Shown: positions 13,341 to 27,220 of the stretch, piece by piece | How positions within the stretch are numbered: position 1 is the stretch's first letter | Layout: every line of letters starts with the position of its first letter | From: Viscum album | Taxonomy: Eukaryota > Streptophyta > Magnoliopsida > Santalales > Viscaceae | DNA: 64,000 nt | Direction: 5' to 3' | NCBI GenBank assembly: GCA_963277665.1 | Contig: OY728143.1 | Coordinates: 230,259,591-230,323,590, forward strand | Position numbers and translations under genes: made by a program | Notes under the pieces: model-generated | What the model was told of the DNA's origin: nothing | Seen by the model: the letters and a program-made list of their open reading frames with translations, nothing else | Database searches by the model: none

Positions 13341-16300
13341 TAGTAGGTAGAAAATGTTTTGCACGGATATATATGAAAATAGATCTATTAGAATACATAA
13401 AAATATAAAACTAAATAGGCCACTAATATTTTTACAAGAAAAATAAAAAAATAGAGACGTTATATAGAAAGATATGTGACCAACATATGAGTTTATAATT
13501 AATAATAGCTTACTATATAATATTTCATTTTATATAAGGAGGTGAATTTTTATGTCAATTAGAAAGAATAATTTCATCGAAATTTTAAACATAAAAATTC
13601 TCAACATCACATAGTCTAACTGAAGTAATAAAACCATGTTTCCCCTTCTAGAAATACATGATTAATATATAAAAATCTTTTAGTAACACACATTATATTT
13701 TAAAAAAATATTTAATTATAAATAGTGATAATAATGGTTTATTGTCATAACTTTATTTTATACTTCCCGTATTAGTAACAAAGATTCATCAGCCGTTTGT
13801 GAAATTTCCAACTAGCATACAATTTTTTTGTGATCATAAAATCAAATATGATCAAATGGATTATAAAGTGTTTGAATACATCCATAAAAATACAAATCTA
13901 ATAGAACCATAATAATTTAATAAAAAACCATTGTATAACACCTCGATATTTCAGAAGAATATTATTTTCAACATCATATATAATAAAAAATAGTAAGCTT
14001 AAATGAACCACAAAATATTATTATTTCATGAATGTTATGGAATATATATTTTATTTTAAGGTCACATTATATGTATCATACATAGGAAATACATAAAGAG
14101 GTCATATTTAATAAAATAATATTGTCAAATATTTATGAAATACGCACAATTTGTTTTATAAGTCATTATATTCTTCAAAATATATTTTCATCAAAAATGG
14201 TTTTAGTTGAGAGAATATTATAATTAAATTTTGTAACTTTTATTAAAAATATTTGATAAAAATAATTCTTTATTCCAAATCACAATATCAAAAAATTATT
14301 AGTGTTAATTTTTAGTATCTTTCAAAAAAAATTTATTTTCCAGTAAATAATGAAAAATTAAGATTTTTATAAAAAAGACTTGTTTTTTTTGAAGAATTTA
14401 AAAAGTTCCATTTTATATAATGGTTTAAATATAAAACTATTTTTATTATTATTAATATTATAATGTTCATTAGAATCTATTTTAAGGAAAAATCATGTAT
14501 AAATCATTTTTAATAGATAAAAATGAATTTTTCTCGAAAAAACAATATTTATTTTGGGTCTCATAATACATTAATTTCTATATTTTATAGATCATTACAC
14601 ATTGAAAAATGAATATAGTTTTTGAATCATTAGTACCAAATTATATATATATGTCACTTTTATGAGAAAATTTGTACTTAAAATAGTGAATTTTTGTTAT
14701 CATGCTAATGTTAAATTCAGATAAAAATGGTTTGAAATAGTGTGATAAGACATAGAAGTCATTGAAGAAGTTGGATTTAATTCAATTAATGTTACTATTA
14801 CTTATATAATCATATAAACATGTAACATATGTAGTTTTTACATCTAAATTTTAGTTTTACAACTATAATTTCTAATTAAAAAATATTGTAATAAATTTCA
14901 CTATTGTAACTTTAATATCAATAATAATTTTTGATACTGATAAAAAACAAAATTTAACATATAAATGGTAATTTTCCATATTAATGAATTTATTGTGTCA
15001 TAAGAATTTTTCCAAGATTTATTTGTTAATTTATTACTTTATATTCTTATTCAGTACTGACACAATACTTGTTAAAGATGTATACTAATCATGTAACATA
15101 TTTTAAACAATGAAGAAAATGTATTTTTCATGATTTAAATTACTGTAGTAATTTTGATGATAAAAATAAAATAATAAATATTTTTTAATGGTTATCTTCT
15201 GTATCCATTTTTTCCTTGGGGGTTTCAAATAAAAGCTAACTGAATAGATCTAACGATTACATTAATAATAGTAATGAAAAATAAAAAATTCTTTGATTAA
15301 TTAAGAAATATATTTAACGAGGAAAATAATGATTTTAAATTTAATAAAATGTAATGTATATGATTTTTTTATATGTTCAAAGTTTATGTAAAATTATAAT
15401 CCATTAATTTTGAAAAATTTTATTACCTCAATTAATGTTAAAATTCACTGACCATGGCGTTAAATAGAAAATAATGTTTCAAATGATATTTAAACCTATA
15501 AAAAGTTGATATTATGACTATATTTGGTTCATTTTTTCAAAATTTTCTAATCCATGTCATTTTTGAATCATTTTAGATGAGTTAGACACATATGATGTCA
15601 TAATATTTCACATGTTTATAAAAATTGAATTAATGAAATTTTATAACTAAAAATAATTTTCATAAATGATTTAGAATTATTAAACATCCCATCATTGTCC
15701 AATTGAATGGGATATGTTTTAAAATGTCATCCCTTTTCCTCTTATGAGTTAGTTTTCTTTAATGTAAACACTGTTGACCCTTAAATTGTAAATAACATTG
15801 ATATAATTGAAATTGTTCAAAGGGTTTACAGGGTTGACAATATAGATATTAGGTTGAAAGCATAAAAAAAAATTCAGAAATTTAATTTATTATTATATTA
15901 TAACTCATAATTATCATATCATTAAATTATATATCATTGGATCCATTTTACAAAAAAAATATTTTATATTAATTTAATGATTTACTTAATTCTCAAAGAG
16001 TAGCCGCAACTAACAAAAGGGAACCTCAAGCCCTTCATTATTCACAATTCTTGAGCCTTATATATCTCTTAGTAAATTACATGATATCCTAATATCATTC
16101 TAAACCAAATATTAGATATTGAATTATTTCTAGAAAATTATTTTTCATTTTATCTATAGTAATCTAAATTTGGTTTATTAAAAAAGGGTAATAACTGTTA
16201 AATGAGAGTTTTCAATTATATTTCATCCTATACCTGGTAAAAATATTTAGTAAACATTATAAAGTAATTTATTATGTATCCATTACATAATTTATTTTTA

Positions 16301-18302
16301 TTATGATCATGGAAGAACAATTTTCAACCACCTTACAATATATTGGAAAATTGTATCATCGCACAAACGTACTCATTGACTGCCACATCCATGAAGCAAT
16401 GAAATGTTTATGAAATATTTTCATACATTGATGGAAATAATTATATATGTCATAAATATATATTATATATATTATATTATTATTATTTTTTAATTTGTAA
16501 TTATTATTTCCCATTCTTCCATTCTATTATTCAATAAATCAAAATAGATTTCAAGCATACATTTGGAAATTCATTTCCATGAACAATGTCTTTGATTTTC
16601 CAATATATAAATGTAACAAATGTATGTATTTATATATATAATGAGATTATATGAAATTTATATCACTATTAACAATGTATATATTACTCTAATATTATCA
16701 ATATACTTGCATAAAAACTTCAAAATGATACATACAGATGAAATTATGTAGTTATTAAATAAAATATTTATCATAATGAAATGGTTGTTAATAAATGGGT
16801 TATAAGATTTTATAAGATAACCATATATATAATTATTTCTCTATAATAAGATTATAATAATTTTATACTTAATATATAAAAGTTTATAATGTGAATGATG
16901 AATGATAATACATGATTAATGAGATTTATATTTTAATCCCATTTTAATTTAGATTATTTATGCTAGGATTTCCATTGAGTAAATTATATAATACTTATAT
17001 GAGAAATCTAACTAATTTTTATATGAAAAAGATTATTTATAGGGAGTTAATGTTCTCATTAAATTTATTTTAATTTAGTTACTCATGATACTAAAAGAAT
17101 GCTTTTACGAAAAAATATAAGTTTTACTATTCAGTTTGAAATATTTTCCACTAATAAAATTGTTTTATTTATAATATATTAAATGTTTTTTTTGAAAATT
17201 CTCCATAGATTGTTTAAAGGAAATTTTACCCATGTATTAGTTTTTGTAAAAAATCAATGTAATATTCATTGATTATTTCAAATGAGTTATTATTGACAAG
17301 TTACCCTAAATGTTAAAGGAATCGTTATTTTGACATAAATGTCTTGAAGAAACATTATCTATATCATAATCGTTAAATGATTCTAACCATCCTATAAAAT
17401 TTTCCAAGGTTTTCTATAAAGAACATTTTTTCTATAATAATTTTTAAAAAATCATATTTTAAATTAGTTATTTGAAAATGAAAATTATTTTTTCAAGATA
17501 AATATGTGAGAAAACATTTCATAGAATTTGTTTCTACGACTAAATCCATTGAAGAATAAATATTCTTGATTATGGATATGACCAAATTATTCAATCCTTA
17601 TTTTTTCTCAGTATATTTTATGATTTGATGATGGGATTTTTATAAAAACCATTTATTTTCAATGGGAAATAATATGAATTATTTTTTATGAAAAATGTAT
17701 CTTTTCCATGGGTTATGTTGTTTTAATATAAATATTTTTTATAATCTTGTCGCAAATATATATGGTATTAATTATTTTATGGGTGGGGCCAAAATAATAT
17801 AACCATCCATTTCATTGGGTAATGGATTATATCTCTTGCGATTAAAATTAAAATATATTGACATGCCAGTTGAAAATGGGAAATATGTGATTATTCTTGA
17901 TAAATTTTGATAGCGGAAACATGTGATGATGACTAATAAATTTTGATATTGGAAACATGTTTTGATTCCTGATCTACTATAATTTTATGGTCTCATGAAT
18001 TATCCATGAAAGATGAAATAGTTTTTATATTACTAACGGTGCCATAATTTTATGTTTTGTGTTTATACAATTTATTTGAACTCATTATTCACTTCAATAT
18101 AGTAATGACTCTTCACTCTTTTGATTCATGTTTTAAATTTCTAATTTTTTATTCATTGATATATGGTTACGATAAATGATAAATTTTTTATGAAATTTTT
18201 ACTTTATAACATTACTGTTATATTATTAATAAATTTTCTAATTGATTTAAATCTCTAGTGACATCCCTTTCAATGACTCTAAGCTAAAAAATTGTTACGT
18301 TT
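13340..18302 (+). repeat. 5' LTR of L1 (approximate)
   Basis: The right end is placed by AATGACTCTAAG at about 18,275, matching the terminal GACTCTAGG/GACTCTAAG word of both L2 LTRs. The copy contains a degraded counterpart of the L2 core promoter at about 15,990-16,050 (AAAAGGGAACC before ATTATTCAC). The left end is inferred only from the position of a polypurine-like tract before the other LTR. I could not read a clear terminal dinucleotide. Confidence 0.5.
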
Positions 18303-20651
18303 CTTTTCTCTAGTTAATAGAGAATTTTATTACGTATTTCATATCTTGGGAGAGTGCTATGTTGTAATATCATTTTGAGATATGTCAACGATCTTTCATG
18401 ACATTTTATGATTGTGAATCTCATATCTAAATACAATTAATTTTTTTGGTTTTAGTGTAGCTTATAATGATATATATATAGAATATTAATATAGAACAAC
18501 ATAATATTCATGTATAAAAACATGGCCACTATAGTTTGAATTAGAACAAGGTTCAATTAATCTTTATTTATTGTAATTATAAAAAAATAGTAAAAACCCA
18601 ATGGAAAATTATATGAGTAAGATATAATCATAATATTTTAATAAGATAGATATTGTATGGACTTCAATGAAATGCATCCCAATATTACTACTCTATGTAG
18701 GAATGTTTTTGGAATAGATGTATCTAGGGGTAATAACTCTCTAAAGAGTTTATCATGTAAATATAAACCATAATTTTGGTGCATGTTTAATGTTACTTTA
18801 TATTACATTTAGGTTCAAAATCCTAGGGGATATTCATGGGATAACACAAATATTCTTTATAAATAATTATGAAGGATTTAAAAAGGCAATAACCAAGGAT
18901 TTCCAAGCATAATCCGCTGGATTCCAAAATTGGGAAGAAGGTTTCATGATTCAAAAATCCTATAAACGATTTTTCAGGGTTATGTGGTTTCCCACTATTA
19001 ATATTATTTCCCGACTTATGATTTTTTTAATCATATGTTAGAATAAATAGGATTCATTCAGCATTGAATATTATGGAAAATTGAATGACACCCTCACAGA
19101 AATGGAGTAGAAACATGAAAGGGGTAAAAATCATTCCGTTGTCCTTAGTTAATTAACCAATTACAAGATTTAAAATATCACTATGTGTGATTTTACAAAT
19201 TACATAATATGAAAAAAATTTAGTCTCATGAAGACTATAGAAAAATAAATATTTAAATCCATATAACTTAAGAATCTATGAATAATCACTCAAAACAATA
19301 TCTAATATGAACATGAATAATTTTCTATGTGAAAATTAATGATTTAGTCCATGAATATGTAATGAAAAGTAAAGAGTTTGATGGATGTATTTTCTGGTCA
19401 TTTTAATATACCATTTATATTCCATTTTATAATGTGATGGGAGCATTGGAATTATTTGAGTTAACTCACAAATTCAAAAGTAAACTCCTTGACCATAAAC
19501 GGTCCTTTGCTACCCCAATTAATGAAGTGTCAGATTGAATTTTTTATGTTTTTATCATTGAGAATAATGTTGTATAAATGTTATATCAATAACTTTTTTT
19601 ATATATTAATCTTGGAAAATATATTTATTATTCCACAATATTTTTCATATATTTATTTTTAAACAATATTTTAGACGAACCAGAAAATAAGAATAAATAT
19701 TTAGTGGTAATGTGATTATATTTAGTTTCGATAAATTAAAGATTTAAATTGATATTGTAGATAGGTTATTATTGGTGACCATGAAATGAGTTAGTGATTT
19801 TAAAAATTAATAATTTCACCCATATTTTTAAAATATATTTTTTTATTTTTTATTTATGTAATACATTCCATTATATGTGATTTTATTATTTGAGTAAAGA
19901 TGTGTTTATTATTTTGAATTATTATTGTATTAATTTGAGGTTATATTTTAATATATGAATATGATCATGGGTTTGTAAGATTATGGTTCATAATATTTTC
20001 AATGGAACTGATTCACCATTTTATCTATTAAGTAATTGGGATTTGAGGTAATTTTAATATAATACTATTTTTAACCAACATACACATTTTAGGTTGAAAT
20101 ATCCCATTGGACTAATATATAATTTTATTTTATGTTAATTAGGGTATGTTGTATAGTGTAATGTAAATTAAAATTATTGTTTAAAAACAATTCATTAATA
20201 AGGAAATACTTTTGAGGTATTTCTGGTCAAGGTATGTATTACATTTTAAGATTGTACATGAATATGACTCAATATATTTTTGGGATTATCCTAATATTAT
20301 ATAATTATAGGTATATTTATCATAGTTATTGGTGGTGTTTTATAAGATATTTTATTGGTTTGAGGTATATGTAAAACATAGTATTTATATGAGATTTAAC
20401 ACGAATGATTTTATAGGAAGAACAAAATTAATTTTTTTATGATGTTTGTTGAATGGTAAGATATAGACTTCGATTTTCACACATTCATTATTAATGAAAG
20501 TATTTGGGATGTATATTTATTTATTTAAGGAATTATTTAATTTTAAATTTTGATTTGGGGATTAATATGAAGTTTTATACATTAATGGAATTATCTTAAA
20601 ATCTTATTACCATTTTTTATTTTTTTATGTCCAATTTGAGGGGGATATCTT
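18303..20651 (+). other. Interior of L1, non-coding
   Basis: No gag or pol motif is visible. A segment at about 18,733-18,890 aligns with the L2 interior at about 25,886-26,030: AATAACTCT, then later GGGGATATTC followed by a GATTTAAAA-type word. This supports a shared non-coding interior. A purine-rich GAGGGGGA at about 20,643 may be the polypurine tract. The primer-binding site is not recognisable. Confidence 0.45.
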
Positions 20652-21973
20652 GATATTCTTCTAAATATCAATGTGATCTATTTCATGTTATTTTTAGTTC
20701 TCCATGCTTGAAATATGCATCTTAGGTAGTAATTTATTGGATTAATAAATTATATTATGTTTGAAATTGAATAATTTATGGTATTATACTTTTCAAGTAA
20801 GTATGTTTCTTTATATTATTAGATAGATTGTAATGGAATACATGAACTATAGTATATATATATTTGAAAAAATTTCTATTTCGCAAAATTTTGATAAATC
20901 AATTTTCTTTTATAGACATATTTTGTATGTGGTTTTATGTCTATTTACATTTTCATGATCATTAAAATTATTATGATCAATAATATCAATCAGTATAGAT
21001 CATTAATTAAAAATTACATTTACAATATTTCTAGATTACATCTTTCCACTAATTTTTTTCCTTTTGACAACATGGGAAATTGTTTTTTTAATGACCAATA
21101 AATTTCCATTTCACTCATTTCAAGAGGATGTTTTATTAAATATATTTATAATATTGGTTTTCAAAAAAATGTTGCAAATATCAAATAATTTATTACAAAA
21201 AAACTAGTTCATGTTTTTTGGAAATAATTTGTTAAATGGTCTGATGATATATATCCTCTATATTTTAAAATAATGTAACGTTTGATTTCATATAGAACAC
21301 ACGAAATTGTGGAAAAAAATTCACAGAATATTTTTATTTCATTCCTATTATAACATGTTTATATAATTTGAGGGTATAAATAGATTTAAATGAATTATAA
21401 AATATATATAAAGGTTATAATAAATAAATATTTATTGTTAAATTCTTAGGAATTGTGCTCATAATTTTTGGTAATGCCAATTAGTTATTATAAATACATT
21501 TTTTATATAGATTGCTTTTGTCTATTGAGGATAATATTTTTATTTCAATATAATAAAAAAATTATTTGATAAAAAAATCATTTTTTATATCACCATATCA
21601 ACATTATATTATGGTGAAATATTTTAATTTTTTTGATAAGATTTATTTTTCAGTGAATAAAGAAAAATACTATTTTTATTAATAACAATATTTTTGCCTC
21701 ATTAATTTTAAAATATAAAAAAAATTCAAATAGATTCAAATTAACTTTATTAATCATATTAATATTCCAATTATATTCACATTAATTAATATTTTTTTGA
21801 ATGTGGTATAATATTGTTGTTATACATAAAAGGATATTCTCGAAGAACATTATTTCATTGAATTTATTATTTCGAGATAAATAAAAATTCAAAACAAATA
21901 TTGAAATTAGATCTTGATAATTTTATTCCCTCTTTTAAATCAAGGGTTTTAAATTTTGTAAATATGTACATTT
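20652..21973 (+). repeat. 3' LTR of L1, left piece (cut by L2)
   Basis: The stretch 21,411-21,970 aligns with 14,110-14,640. The clearest matches are TTTGATAAAAA followed about 90 bp later by TTTTCAGTGAATAA, against TTTTCCAGTAAATAA in the other copy. It stops at 21,973, where L2 begins, and resumes at about 32,104. The left boundary rests on the purine tract at about 20,643 and is uncertain. Confidence 0.5.
21969..21973. repeat. Target-site duplication of L2, left copy
   Basis: CATTT lies directly before the L2 start and again at 32,099-32,103 directly after its end. Five bases is the usual duplication length for Ty3/gypsy integration. Because the terminal bases have decayed, the junction could shift by a base. 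Confidence 0.55.
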
Positions 21974-24900
21974 TTTAACACCATGAAATTATAAAGTAAA
22001 ACATTTAATTTAATTATGTTTCTGACACGCATCACTATGTGTAAAAAGGGAAGATATTAACCTGTTACAATATAATTTTAAATAAATATATATTATTATA
22101 TATATTGTAATTCACAAAAAACTATTTTATATTACAACATAAACATGAGATGACTTCCTTCATAGCTTTAATTACATGCTAGTTTGATCTTCCTCGATAG
22201 CTTGCATTATGCACAAGACCATGTTTTACAAAATAACAATGTATTATTAAAATATTACCATTTAAAATAATATAGGATATCCTAGACATTATGTTAGTGG
22301 TTATGAATATTTTTGACTAAACTATGAAAATACATGGATTATATAAATATAAAATTAATTAATTGGTAACCTATTATTGAGAAATTAAAATTATAACCAA
22401 TTGGATATCAAAAGAAATATTATTATTTTTATGATTCTAACAGAGTTTTGTATTAATAAAAAAATTTAATTATGGAATGATTTCATTGAAATACATAAGT
22501 AATATATCAAGATAATATTTTTTATATTCACTTATTAGGTTTTATAGGCATATGATTAGAACAAAAGTAATTTCACACATAAAAATCAATATTTTTATGA
22601 AGGTAATTTTATGCCATTTAGTGGAGAACCCATTTTATAACTGAGTTTTTACATGTTATTTTATTTAATAAGTCAAAAAAACTTCATGTTTGGTATTGAA
22701 AAATAAATATTAGGTTAGGTTTATTTTTTGATATTTTTTAGAAACGTATCATTTTTTAAAGATTAGTTAATAATACTGAAATTTAGATCAAAATTGCTTT
22801 TTTCATATAATTTATTTATAATGAAAAATTATAGTTTTAATAGGTTTTAATGTTTAATTATTTGATAGTTTTTAAATTAACAAAATTTATTCTATTTTAA
22901 CCTTGTTCACTTTGAAATTGATTAAAAATGTATCTAACTTTCAATGGTTTTTACATTAAAAACCAGCATTGTCGTCCAGCCTACGAGATCAAATTTTAAT
23001 CAATTCAAGCCACTATTATGATTGGAATTTGGAAAAATAGATTCCATATTTATAATAATAAAAATAATTTATAATATATAATTATATGAACTTTTTTTGA
23101 CCAAAAATATTAGTGAAACTGATTAAAATTAATTACAACAATTAAGGATAAATTAAGATTAATAAGGGAATAAAAAATAACCTAAATGAAAATAATGTCC
23201 CATAACATTTTTAAAAATCTATTTTATATCCATGTTTAGGAATTATACCATCCAGGATTTAAATTTGACAATTATTGGATCGATATTCAACATGAAAAAT
23301 GTTTAAGGAATTCATTTTTGAAAATATTACAAGAGTGCAACTCCTCCTCCAGTATAAAAGGCCACCACTTCCCCACATTACTCACACCTATAAAACCACT
23401 TATGTTCATACAAAATATCTCTAAATAGGTTCCTAAAATCCCTCCCCTAGAAAATAAATCCAGCATTTCAATAAAAATCATTCTGAGGAATCCCTTTGGT
23501 ATAAACTAAAAAAAGTAAACTGATTTTAATATAATGTTCTCCAACTATCTTTTTTTTAATTTGGTTCTCCACTCAATATACTCTTATTATTCTATTGTTA
23601 GAAAAAAAATAGTATTTTAAATATTATATAATGTTTTTAAATAGTTTTTTAAACCAACACTTACACACACCACCATCTAATGGGTAACAAACATACTATT
23701 TCGGTGTACGGAGAACTACTGCCTCACAGAATGATGATTGTTCATTTTATATTTACCACCTCTAATTTTTGACATTATTATAGAAATATATATTTATAAA
23801 ATATATATTTGATATATATAATATCTTTAATCTGGTTAAATTTTTATTTAAAAAATACCTTTTTTCTTTCCATCTTCTGTAAATATGATATATTTGTTTG
23901 AGGAAGTGTGGACTACCACCCCATCAATGTGATGTGAGTCGTTCATTCCATACATGTAATGTATTAAATATTTTCCTAATAATATATGTAACATATATAA
24001 TATAGGTATTATACTATAATTATGATATAAATATGTATCATTTTATTTTAATTATTTTATCATTATAATGAAATGAAAGTAGCGTTCATGTATATGTAGG
24101 ACCTATGTCTCCATGAATGGGGAACTTCATTTCTTATCTTCAAACATTATAGATTATTATTAATACGTATGTAATGAATTTATATTATAATTATGTCAGG
24201 TTTTATATTATATATATTATCAAATCATTACCTACTTAATAGTAATAATAAATTACAAGTCAAAAAACTTGAGAAAACGTGGAAACTAACACCTGTAATA
24301 GTCAAAATAATTAATGTTTGTTAACAAATAGGTAATAATATATTATAAGAAGATAATATTTGATATTATGGATACTATTTTGGTTTTGGAATAAGTTAGT
24401 AACATATTTTAAACAACTATACATGAAAAAAAATATCACACAACGACATTAATGTCAAGGTAATGGATTTCATATCTATTACATTCCATTGAGACTTATT
24501 TGTTTTTATGAACAAAATCACTTTTATTTGGTGTATACACTACATTTTCCATGTTATATCTTAAATACAATTATACACATTAAATTCTTTGTTTCATTTA
24601 ATGTCATACCTTTTAATAGATTATGATTCAAATGTTTCAAATAGTTATTGGACACTTTGGATTGTTTAAATATTATTCTCCTCAAGAATGTTTTTAAGGA
24701 TTGTCTATACAATATCAATTAATTTTCATGATTGTTAACTTTTTCATCAAACAATAATTATTTTTAATATGTTTTCATTGGAAATTTAGTTTCATTTATA
24801 TATTATTATATGATGAATCTTATTATTTCCTAAATCATATATTATTTTACAATTGGAGTTTACATTGACTATTATTTCATTAATGGCGGAATTATTGACA

Positions 24901-25669
24901 AATATATATCTTTTATTCAATATGGAAAACTGGTCTGATATTTTATCTATTGATAAAACTGTTTATTTAATATGATTAATTATTTTTACATGTGACAATG
25001 GGTTGATCCCGATCATTATATATCTTCACAATGCATCAATAGGTTCTCAAGAGACAATTAATTTGGAAAAATTAAATGAGTTTTTGCTAATAGATTTAAA
25101 CAATTCTGATGATGGATCAAGATAGTATAGGTCCTCATATTCCAAATTCATGACATCCATTAATTAAGAGTTTCCTTCATCGATATTTCAGTTATTATTC
25201 ATCGTTGAGATTTTGTGTCAATATATCTATGTATACATTTATTTTCAAATTCATTAACTAAATGGAATGTGTTTTAGTTTATTACCTTGCCATATTGATT
25301 TTTCCATATCTAGTTACCTGAATGGAATGAGTTATTAATTATTTACCATTCAATTTTGTTTCATTTTCATTTATTCATTATTTATAATAGATTATTTAAA
25401 CAACATTAGAATTTGATCTCTCCATTATTATGTTTCTTTCCCCATGTTATGAGGAAGAAATATTTCAATAAGCATTCATGGATGTAGTTTATATTATTTT
25501 TATATATCTTCTTTGAATTTCATATTTCCAAATTTATTATAGGATCATTTATATAGTCTATCATTTTCTGAGTTCTAAACAGAATATTATTTCATGATTT
25601 GATTCCTTGTAATCATTCTAACGTAATAAATTGATGCAATGACTCTAGGCCTCTGGGGTCGGGGTGTCA
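21974..25669 (+). repeat. 5' LTR of L2 (3,696 bp)
   Basis: It aligns with 28,394-32,097 at many points: TCTGACA at 22,021 and 28,440; TTTAGTGGAGAACCCATTTTA near 22,617 and 29,045; TACGAGAT at 22,983 and 29,412; TATAAAAGGCCAC at 23,353 and 29,776; the terminal GACTCTA at 25,640 and 32,068. Sampled stretches look about 70-75% identical. The end reads CGGGGTGTCA. The start has decayed from an expected TG to TTTAACACC. Confidence 0.8.
23353..23360 (+). promoter_or_regulatory. TATA box of L2 5' LTR
   Basis: TATAAAAG followed by GCCACCACTTCCCCACATTA, within one of the better-conserved patches of the LTR. The other LTR has the same box at 29,776-29,783. Transcription would start roughly 30 bases downstream, in the C-rich stretch. 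Confidence 0.65.
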
Positions 25670-25673
25670 GAGA

Positions 25674-25685
25674 TGGTAACAAAGG
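25674..25685 (+). other. Primer-binding site of L2 (tRNA-Met type)
   Basis: TGGTAACAAAGG, four bases after the LTR end TGTCA, matches TGGTATCAGAGC at 9 of 12 positions. The site and the following leader (GATGTTTAGTAGCAACATTGG) align with L3 on the minus strand below 44,425. This fixes the orientation of L2. Confidence 0.7.
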
Positions 25686-26204
25686 ATGTTTAGTAGCAAC
25701 ATTGGATACTATATTTAGAAAACATAGAATTGGTATCACAAACCTAAGATAGAAATTGAGTATGAGTATAGTAGAACATCCTAGAATTTTGTTATTGTAG
25801 ATATTATGGGAGTATTCATAGAAATAAATCCCTATCTGGATACTACATGTGGACATTTTTCTAGCCCCGAAGTACTTATAACTAATAACTCTAACGTGGT
25901 ATTATAGGCATGACTTAGGGAAACCAGGAACATGATAATGGGCCTTAATCCACACCTAGTTTAACAATATTGGGGGATATTCTTTGGATAATTTATATTT
26001 TATTTAGCTATAGATTTTGAGAGATTTAAAAGTAATGTTTCCCCAAAAGTAACAAATGATTTTGATTTTAGGATTCATGATGCAAAAATTTATGTTATGT
26101 GTTATACCATATTTAGATATATACAAATTTTATAACATTATGAGCTAATATAGTATATTTCATTTTTATAACACGTCCTTAGACGGAATAATGTTATCAG
26201 TACT

Positions 26205-26525
26205 TGTTGAAAATGTCAGGATTGCCCTTATGAGAAAAAAAAACAAAGCTAGTATTATAATTGAGAATTTTATATATATGATAGGGTAGCATAGTCATGA
26301 TATAATAGATAAACTTTCTTGAATAAAGAAACTTATTCCATAGAGGGAATCTCCTATGTTTTATTTTTTTATATATCAAAATCCCACATCGTTTAACGGG
26401 GTAACAAATCATATTGTAGATGAGAAATAGATTAAGTCAATAGAGAAGATTATTTCTACCTTGGATTGTAAATATATGTAAAAGGTTACATTTGTAGTCT
26501 ATTGTCTCCAAAGTGATTTTAACCA
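26205..26525 (+). repeat. 5' LTR of the copia-like fragment (about 321 bp)
   Basis: It starts TGTTGAAAATG and ends AACCA, four bases before the primer site. It contains AAATCCCACATCGTTTAACG at about 26,377, a word common in plant copia LTRs. Confidence 0.55.
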
Positions 26526-26529
26526 ATAG

Positions 26530-26542
26530 TGGTATCTAATCC
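26530..26542 (+). other. Primer-binding site of the copia-like fragment
   Basis: TGGTATCTAATCC matches the initiator-Met primer site TGGTATCAGAGCC at 10 of 13 positions and sits directly after the LTR. Confidence 0.65.
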
Positions 26543-26939
26543 AAAATAAAAAGGTGGAAGTAGATATTGAACTCATATAATGAAAAAACATTAAGGATAC
26601 ATTATTTGATAAATACATTCCTCATGACCAATAGTCTGAGATGAAGAAAAAATCCTTAGTTTAAAAAAAAGGAGGGAAAAAGTGGTACATAGTATGAATA
26701 ATCCTTTACCGGGTCAGTATTGTATTATAGGGAACCATGCACAACATGGAATTCAATATTGGCCATTTATTTAAAAGAATGAACCTAAGTAACTAATGAT
26801 TTCAATAATATAAAAAACATTCTTCATGTGATGAAATAGGAATATGTGCTATCCAGACAGGGAAATAATTATCGAATTCCCATTTAATCATGAGAAACAA
26901 AGAGAAGAATATATTATCTAAGAACCATGAAAAAGGAAA

Positions 26940-27220
26940 TGAGTCAAGGATGATGAAGGAAATGAAGGATTTTCCCAAATGTGACAACTATAGATGGAAT
27001 TACCATGGTAAATTCTCGAAAGGATTGTGAGTTGGTTATAAGTGTGATGAAAATGGTCACCTAGAAAAAGATTTAAAAGGTAAGAAGGAAAACACTGCTA
27101 TTTAGTGTAACAATTATAATTAAATGGGGCACTATGAAAATGAATTCCTTAAGCATCAAAGGAATATACATCTGAAGAATCTAAGGTATCAAGGAATACC
27201 ATATGTTATTGATTCAACTG
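26940..27220 (+). pseudogene. gag zinc-knuckle region of the copia-like fragment (relic)
   Basis: Plus-strand translation from about 27,036 gives YKCDENGHLEKD and, 20 codons later, CNN-Y-N-stop-MGHYENE. The spacing fits two tandem CX2CX4HX4C zinc knuckles in which several cysteines have been replaced and two stops have appeared (27,103 and 27,121). Gag knuckles bind the element's RNA. A lysine-rich upstream stretch (from about 26,640) fits the basic end of the capsid region. Not functional. Confidence 0.6.

Noticed and set aside
26940..27220. Integrated pararetrovirus coat-protein zinc finger
   Set aside because: The upstream LTR and primer site in the same strand and order fit a copia-like gag better, and no other pararetroviral motif is seen.
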